Shown here: positions 59,659 to 64,000 of the stretch, piece by piece
Numbering within the stretch: the stretch's first letter is position 1
Layout: every line of letters begins with the position of its first letter
NCBI RefSeq assembly: GCF_026339875.1
Contig: NZ_JAPEPZ010000001.1
Coordinates: 1,612,001-1,676,000 of the forward strand
Direction: 5' to 3'
Source: Streptomyces sp. NBC_01571
GTDB lineage: Bacteria > Actinomycetota > Actinomycetes > Streptomycetales > Streptomycetaceae
Length of the DNA: 64,000 bases
The notes under the pieces: generated by a model
What the model was told of the DNA's origin: nothing
What the model saw: only the letters and a program-made list of their open reading frames with translations
Databases searched by the model: none
Translations under genes and position numbers: made by a program

Positions 59659-60171
59659 ATGAACAGCAAGTCCGGGATGTTCGACGAACTCGACCGCAAG
59701 ATCATCACAGCCCTGATGGCCAATGCCCGGACGAGCTTCGCCGAGATCGGCGCGGCGATCGGGCTGTCGGCGACCGCCGTCAAGCGGCGTGTGGACCGGC
59801 TCCGCGAGACCGGCGTGATCACCGGGTTCACGGCGACGGTGAAGCCGACGGCGCTCGGCTGGCGCACGGAGGCGTATGTCGAGGTGTACTGCGAGGGCGC
59901 TGCGCCGCCCCGGCGGCTCGCGGAGGTGGTGCGCAACCATCCGGAGATCACCGCCGCCATGACCGTGACCGGGGGCGCCGACGCGCTGCTGCATGTGCGT
60001 GCCACCGATGTGGACCACTTCGAGGAGGTCTTGGAGCGGATCCGCACCGAACCCTTCATCCGGAAGACGATCAGCTACATGGTGCTGTCCCATCTGCTGC
60101 CGGAGGCCCCCGAGGCGGGCGCGACCCATGCCGCCCCGGAAGAGGCCCAGGACGCATCAAACGTGCGCTGA
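59659..60171 (+). CDS. Lrp/AsnC family transcriptional regulator
   Basis: The 170-aa protein has a helix-turn-helix at the N terminus (DELDRKIITALMANARTSFA then LSATAVKRRVDRL) and a RAM/ACT ligand domain at the C terminus. ATG 59659 follows TACAGT (59647-59652) by six bases, so the mRNA may be leaderless; no good -35 is seen. It precedes the dimethylargininase and ornithine aminotransferase genes by 122 bp and is likely their amino-acid-responsive regulator. Confidence 0.88.
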   Translation: MNSKSGMFDELDRKIITALMANARTSFAEIGAAIGLSATAVKRRVDRLRETGVITGFTATVKPTALGWRTEAYVEVYCEGAAPPRRLAEVVRNHPEITAAMTVTGGADALLHVRATDVDHFEEVLERIRTEPFIRKTISYMVLSHLLPEAPEAGATHAAPEEAQDASNVR

Positions 60172-60293
60172 CCACCGCAATTGCGCAGCGATACTGCGTA
60201 CACACGCAGCTCTCCTCGCTTGTCGCCCGTATCCCCCGTTTCCTACCTTTGAGGCACCCCCGTCAACACCGCAGGAAGCGGAGGAACCTCTCT

Positions 60294-61115
60294 GTGCCTG
60301 ACAGCCGTGTGCCGCGTCCCCGGCGCTTCCTCGTCTGCGAACCCAGACACTTCGCCGTGCAGTACGCGATCAACCCCTGGATGCACCCCGACACCCGGGT
60401 GGACGTCGATCTGGCCCATGGCCAGTGGAAGGCGCTGATCAGCGCCTATCGTGCCCATGGGCACACCGTGGACACCGTGGAGCCGGTGGCGGATCTCCCC
60501 GACATGGTGTTCGCGGCGAACTCCGCGCTCGTCCTCGCGGGCCGTGTCTTCGGTTCGCTCTTCCACGCGCCCCAGCGCCGCCCGGAGTCCATCGCCTACG
60601 AGACCTGGTTCAAGGCCGCCGGCTTCGACGTCTACCGTCCCGAATCCGTGTGTGAGGGCGAGGGCGACCTCGTCCCGGTGGGCCGCTACCTCCTGGCGGG
60701 CACCGGCTTCCGTACGACCCCGGAGGCACACCGCGAGGTCCAGGAGTTCTTCGGTGTCCCGGTGATCACCCTCCAGCTGGTGGACGCGCGCTTCTACCAT
60801 CTGGACACGGCCCTGTTCGTTCTGGAGGAGGGGCCGCGGGCGAACATCGCCTACTACCCGGAGGCGTTCTCGCCCGGCAGCCGCGAGGTGCTGGCACGGC
60901 TCTTCCCGGACGCGGTGGTCGCGACCCGCGAGGACGCGATGACCTTCGGTCTGAACTCCGTCTCCGACGGCCGTCACGTCTTCATCTCGCCACGTGCCGA
61001 GGCCCTCGCCGACCAGCTCGCCCGGCACGGCTACGTCCCCGTCCCCGTCGACCTCTCCGAGTTCCACAAGGCCGGCGGCGGCATCAAGTGCTGCACCCAG
61101 GAGATCCGCTCATGA
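60294..61115 (+). CDS. Dimethylarginine dimethylaminohydrolase / arginine-deiminase-like amidinotransferase-fold enzyme
   Basis: The 273-aa product has the catalytic set of the guanidino-modifying superfamily: DMVFAANS (Asp and Asn), the His in FYHLDTALF, and the nucleophile Cys near 266 in GGGIKCCTQE. Size and motifs fit dimethylargininases, which turn methylated arginines into citrulline. An arginine- or ornithine-linked reaction is supported by its 4-base overlap (ATGA) with ornithine aminotransferase. GTG 60294 follows GGAGGAACC. Confidence 0.85.
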   Translation: MPDSRVPRPRRFLVCEPRHFAVQYAINPWMHPDTRVDVDLAHGQWKALISAYRAHGHTVDTVEPVADLPDMVFAANSALVLAGRVFGSLFHAPQRRPESIAYETWFKAAGFDVYRPESVCEGEGDLVPVGRYLLAGTGFRTTPEAHREVQEFFGVPVITLQLVDARFYHLDTALFVLEEGPRANIAYYPEAFSPGSREVLARLFPDAVVATREDAMTFGLNSVSDGRHVFISPRAEALADQLARHGYVPVPVDLSEFHKAGGGIKCCTQEIRS

Positions 61116-62338
61116 CCGCTCCCGCCCGTACGCGTACCTCCGCCGAACTGATCCGCGCCGAGGCCCCGGTCCTCGCGCACAACTACCACCCGCTCCCCGT
61201 CGTCGTCGCCCGCGCCGAGGGCACCTGGGTCGAGGACGTCGAGGGCCGCCGCTACCTCGACATGCTGGCGGGTTACTCGGCCCTCAACTTCGGCCACCGC
61301 AACCCCGTGCTGATCGAGGCGGCGCACCGCCAGCTCGACCGGCTCACCCTGACCTCCCGCGCCTTCCACAACGACCAGCTGGCCCACTTCGCCGCGTCCC
61401 TGGCCGGGCTGACGGGTCTCGACATGGTCCTGCCGATGAACACCGGCGCCGAGGCGGTGGAGAGCGCCGTCAAGGTCGCCCGCAAGTGGGCGTACGAGGT
61501 GAAGGGCGTCGCCCCGGACCAGGCCACGATCGTCGTGGCCGCGGACAACTTCCACGGCCGTACGACCACGATCGTCAGCTTCTCCACGGACGAGACGGCC
61601 CGGAGCGGCTTCGGCCCCTTCACCCCGGGCTTCCGGATCGTTCCGTACAACGATCTCGCGGCGCTCGAAGCGGCCGTCGACGAGACGACCGCGGCCGTGC
61701 TGATCGAGCCCATCCAGGGCGAGGCGGGCGTCGTCATCCCCGACGACGGCTATCTCGCCGGGGTGCGCGAGCTGACCAGCCGGGCCGGCTGTCTGTTCGT
61801 CGCGGACGAGATCCAGTCGGGTCTGGGGCGGACGGGCACCACCCTCGCCGTCGACCACGAGGGCGTCGTCCCGGACATGCTGCTGCTCGGCAAGGCGCTC
61901 GGCGGCGGCATCGTGCCGGTCTCGGCGGTGGTGGCGCGCCGCGACGTGCTCGGCGTACTGCGGCCCGGTGAGCACGGCTCCACGTTCGGCGGCAACCCGC
62001 TCGCCGCGGCGGTCGGCTCGGCGGTCGTCGAGCTGCTGGAGACGGGTGAGTTCCAGCGCCGGGCGGCCGAGCTGGGCATGGTCCTGGAAGGCGGCCTCAA
62101 GGGGCTCGTGGGCAGAGGAGTGGACGGCTTCCGCTCGCGCGGGCTGTGGGCGGGCGTCGACATCGACCCGGCCATCGGGACGGGCCGCGAGATCAGCGAG
62201 GGCCTCATGCGCGAGGGGATCCTGGTCAAGGACACCCACGGTTCGACCATCCGGCTGGCCCCGCCGCTGACCATCACCGCCGACGAACTCCGCTCCGCTC
62301 TCGCGGCCCTGGAGAAGGTGGTGACGCAAGGGGTCTGA
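61112..62338 (+). CDS. rocD: Ornithine aminotransferase
   Basis: The 408-aa class III PLP aminotransferase has NTGAEAVESAVKVARKW, the aspartate in FVADEIQSGLGRTG, and the PLP lysine in LLLGKALGGGI, with THGSTIRLAPPL at the end. It converts ornithine to glutamate semialdehyde, leading to proline or glutamate. Coupling with the dimethylargininase gene suggests a route from arginine-type compounds. ATG 61112 overlaps the upstream stop. Confidence 0.93.
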   Translation: MTAPARTRTSAELIRAEAPVLAHNYHPLPVVVARAEGTWVEDVEGRRYLDMLAGYSALNFGHRNPVLIEAAHRQLDRLTLTSRAFHNDQLAHFAASLAGLTGLDMVLPMNTGAEAVESAVKVARKWAYEVKGVAPDQATIVVAADNFHGRTTTIVSFSTDETARSGFGPFTPGFRIVPYNDLAALEAAVDETTAAVLIEPIQGEAGVVIPDDGYLAGVRELTSRAGCLFVADEIQSGLGRTGTTLAVDHEGVVPDMLLLGKALGGGIVPVSAVVARRDVLGVLRPGEHGSTFGGNPLAAAVGSAVVELLETGEFQRRAAELGMVLEGGLKGLVGRGVDGFRSRGLWAGVDIDPAIGTGREISEGLMREGILVKDTHGSTIRLAPPLTITADELRSALAALEKVVTQGV

Positions 62339-62376
62339 TACCGGCCACGGGGCCACAGAGAGTGATACCCGAACGG

Positions 62377-62405
62377 TTACCCCCGGCGACGGGCACGCCT
62401 AAACT
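62377..62405 (+). promoter_or_regulatory. Candidate promoter of the acyltransferase gene
   Basis: TTACCC (62377-62382) and TAAACT (62400-62405) are 17 bp apart, 46 bp before the GTG start. The -10 is good, the -35 only fair. Confidence 0.4.
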
Positions 62406-62450
62406 GATCGCTCCCCGGGGAGGACCCGGAGGAACAGAGGAGCGCCTCAG

Positions 62451-63176
62451 GTGTTTTATTACGTGCTCAAACATGTGCTTCTGGGTCCGCTGTTGAGGCT
62501 GGTGTTCCGGCCTCGGATCGAGGGCCTTGAGCACATACCGCCGTCGGGGGGCGCCATCGTGGCGGGCAACCACCTGTCCTTCTCGGACCACTTCCTGATG
62601 CCCGCGATCCTCAAGCGGCGGATCACCTTCCTCGCGAAGGCGGAGTACTTCACCGGGCCGGGCATCAAGGGCCGTCTGACAGCCGCGTTCTTCCGCAGCG
62701 CCGGGCAGATCCCGGTGGACCGCTCCGGCAAGGAGGCGGGACAGGCCGCGATCCGGGAGGGGCTCGGTGTGCTGCGCCAGGGCCAGCTGCTCGGCATCTA
62801 CCCGGAGGGCACCCGCTCGCACGACGGGCGCCTCTACAAGGGGAAGGTCGGCGTCGCGGCCATGGCCCTCAAGGCCCGGGTGCCGGTCGTCCCCTGCGCG
62901 ATGATCGGCACCTTCGAGGCGCAGCCGCCGGGCCAGAAGATCCCGAACCTCCACCCCGTGGTGATCCGCTTCGGCGAGCCCCTCGACTTCTCCCGCTACG
63001 CCGGTATGGAGAACGAGAAGGTCATCCTGCGTGCCGTCACCGACGAGATCATGTACGCCATCCTCGCCCTCTCCGGGCAGGAGTACGTCGACCGGTACGC
63101 GGCCGACGTCAAGGCCGAGGCGGCCGCCGAGAGCGCGGACAAGGCGCGCAGGTTCCCGCGGATGCCGCTGAGCTGA
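62451..63176 (+). CDS. 1-acyl-sn-glycerol-3-phosphate acyltransferase (PlsC family)
   Basis: The 241-aa enzyme has the acyltransferase motif with His and Asp in NHLSFSDH, the phosphate-binding YPEGTRSHDG, and VPVVPCAMIG. It makes phosphatidic acid or a related lipid at the membrane. Streptomyces have several such copies, and the exact acceptor is not certain. GTG 62451 has GAGGAGCG upstream. A 13-bp hairpin at 63236 ends the unit. Confidence 0.9.
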   Translation: MFYYVLKHVLLGPLLRLVFRPRIEGLEHIPPSGGAIVAGNHLSFSDHFLMPAILKRRITFLAKAEYFTGPGIKGRLTAAFFRSAGQIPVDRSGKEAGQAAIREGLGVLRQGQLLGIYPEGTRSHDGRLYKGKVGVAAMALKARVPVVPCAMIGTFEAQPPGQKIPNLHPVVIRFGEPLDFSRYAGMENEKVILRAVTDEIMYAILALSGQEYVDRYAADVKAEAAAESADKARRFPRMPLS

Positions 63177-63235
63177 CGGTCCGGTGGGACCGGTGGGACG
63201 CGGGTGGGAGCGCCACCGACGCGCCACCGACGCGA

Positions 63236-63265
63236 AAGGGGCGGCCGGAGGACCGGCCGCCCCTT
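63236..63265. terminator. Bidirectional terminator
   Basis: AAGGGGCGGCCGG, loop AGGA, CCGGCCGCCCCTT: a perfect 13-bp stem between the convergent acyltransferase (stop 63176) and peptidase (stop 63279) genes. Confidence 0.9.
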
Positions 63266-63278
63266 CGTGTGCGGTGTG

Positions 63279-64000
63279 TTACGGCGCCGGCGTGGCGTGC
63301 GGCGCGCACGTCACATCGGCCTTGTCCGTCCTGCCGGTGAGCAGGTAGGTGTCCACCCGCGTGTTGATGCACGGGTTGACCAGGCCGGTCACACCGTGCG
63401 AGCCCGCGCCGTTCTCGGTGATGAGACGGGAGCCCTTGAAGCGCTTGTGCAGTTCGACCGCGCCCGGGTAGGGGGTGGCGGCGTCACGCGTGGACTGCAC
63501 GATCAGGACGGCCGGCAGCCCCTTGCCGGTCCTGACCTCGACCGGGGTCTGCTGCTTGACCGGCCAGGTGGCACACGGCAGGTTCATCCACGCGTTGGCC
63601 CACGTCATGAACGGGTAGTCCTTGTTGAGCCGCGTGTTGTCCTTGTCCCACTTGTTCCAGCTGGTGGGCCACTTGGCGTCGGTGCACTCGACCGCGGTGT
63701 AGACCGCGTTGCCGTTCTCCGAGCTGATGTTGCCCGCGGTGTCGGACAGGTCCGGAGCCGCGGCGTCCACCAGCGCCTGGGTGTCACCGGCGACGTACTT
63801 GCTGAACACCGACGCGACCGGTACCCACGAGGAGTCGTAGTACGGGGCGCTCTGGAAGAAGGAGATCAGCTCGGCGGGTCCGACGACCCCGCCCAGCGGG
63901 CTCTTCTTCGCCGCGGCGCGCAGCTTCAGCCACTGGTCCTGCACCTTGGCGCGGGTGTCGCCGAGGTGGAAGGCCGCGTCGTTCTTCGCGACCCAGTCCT
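63279..64000 (-). CDS. Secreted tripeptidyl aminopeptidase / alpha/beta hydrolase, C-terminal part
   Basis: The last roughly 240 codons of a leftward gene are seen; the frame runs off the window edge without a start. The visible part contains the TAP-like C-terminal domain: AVLIVQSTRDAATPYPGAVE with the catalytic Asp, and TENGAGSHGVTGLVNPCINT with the catalytic His. Two cysteines (NLPCATWP and a late CAPH) may form disulfides. Full-length relatives are exported and release tripeptides from protein N termini. The serine nucleophile and signal peptide lie outside the window. Confidence 0.9.
   Translation of the reverse strand, partial: DWVAKNDAAFHLGDTRAKVQDQWLKLRAAAKKSPLGGVVGPAELISFFQSAPYYDSSWVPVASVFSKYVAGDTQALVDAAAPDLSDTAGNISSENGNAVYTAVECTDAKWPTSWNKWDKDNTRLNKDYPFMTWANAWMNLPCATWPVKQQTPVEVRTGKGLPAVLIVQSTRDAATPYPGAVELHKRFKGSRLITENGAGSHGVTGLVNPCINTRVDTYLLTGRTDKADVTCAPHATPAP

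Noticed and set aside
1..64000. tRNA, rRNA, riboswitch, prophage or transposase
   Set aside because: I looked for cloverleaf ends, conserved rRNA segments, integrase or transposase motifs and att-like direct repeats and found none convincing; reading by eye could miss a degenerate case.

Overview
The window is high-GC DNA with actinobacterial codon use. The mycothiol enzyme at 7432, a SpoIIE/HATPase regulator, a Tat-dependent hydrolase, a type III polyketide synthase of the RppA type with its P450 and cupin partners, MurT/GatD and many GTG/TTG starts all point to a Streptomyces chromosome (or a very close relative). From memory, and not checked here, the 39-64 kb half resembles the left part of the S. 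coelicolor chromosome around rppA, pfkA3 and rocD. I saw no rRNA, tRNA, CRISPR array, complete insertion sequence or prophage.

Left third (1-25 kb), a mosaic of small transcription units: the end of a small secreted protein; a PaiB-like FMN protein behind a perfect 16-bp palindrome; a Ser/Thr kinase with an extracellular bulb-lectin sensor; a lipoprotein; a decayed VOC gene; a PAS-GAF-phosphatase-HATPase regulator whose phosphatase motifs look broken; mycothione reductase; a D-cysteine desulfhydrase-like enzyme; a zinc alcohol dehydrogenase; a Tat-exported alpha/beta hydrolase; an acyltransferase-3; and a catabolic-looking divergent locus (MFS, muconolactone-isomerase-like, MBL-fold protein versus nitronate monooxygenase). 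A TetR gene at 20.4 kb has nearly the same promoter/operator as the alcohol dehydrogenase 10 kb away.

Middle (25.6-33.1 kb), a stress and envelope island: OsmC, three small membrane proteins (DUF7144-like, SHOCT, HdeD), a potassium channel, a 65-aa conserved protein, a 907-aa LuxR-family ATPase regulator, a DUF779 protein and a 64-aa membrane peptide. Next come a Tat-exported phosphodiesterase and a fatty-acid-like operon (quinone oxidoreductase, then two overlapping acyl-CoA dehydrogenases). The first gene of that operon carries a homopolymer frameshift.

Right third (38-64 kb), more conserved and housekeeping-like: XRE-cupin regulator divergent from a thioredoxin-reductase-like enzyme; ATP-dependent DNA ligase plus Nudix; succinate-semialdehyde dehydrogenase; a 1-kb degenerate repeat region; the THN/flaviolin pigment operon (RppA, P450, cupin); an acyl-CoA dehydrogenase divergent from its probable TetR; peptide deformylase; MurT-GatD for peptidoglycan amidation; 6-phosphofructokinase; CtaG-like cytochrome oxidase assembly protein; a LytS/LytT two-component system co-transcribed with a sodium:solute symporter; an Lrp regulator next to dimethylargininase and ornithine aminotransferase; a PlsC acyltransferase; and a secreted tripeptidyl aminopeptidase cut by the window edge.

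No single unmistakably new system is present. The strongest leads are the matching TetR/ADH promoter-operators, the two probable pseudoenzymes (phosphatase and MBL fold), the lectin-tailed kinase, the stress island, and several precise palindromic operators.
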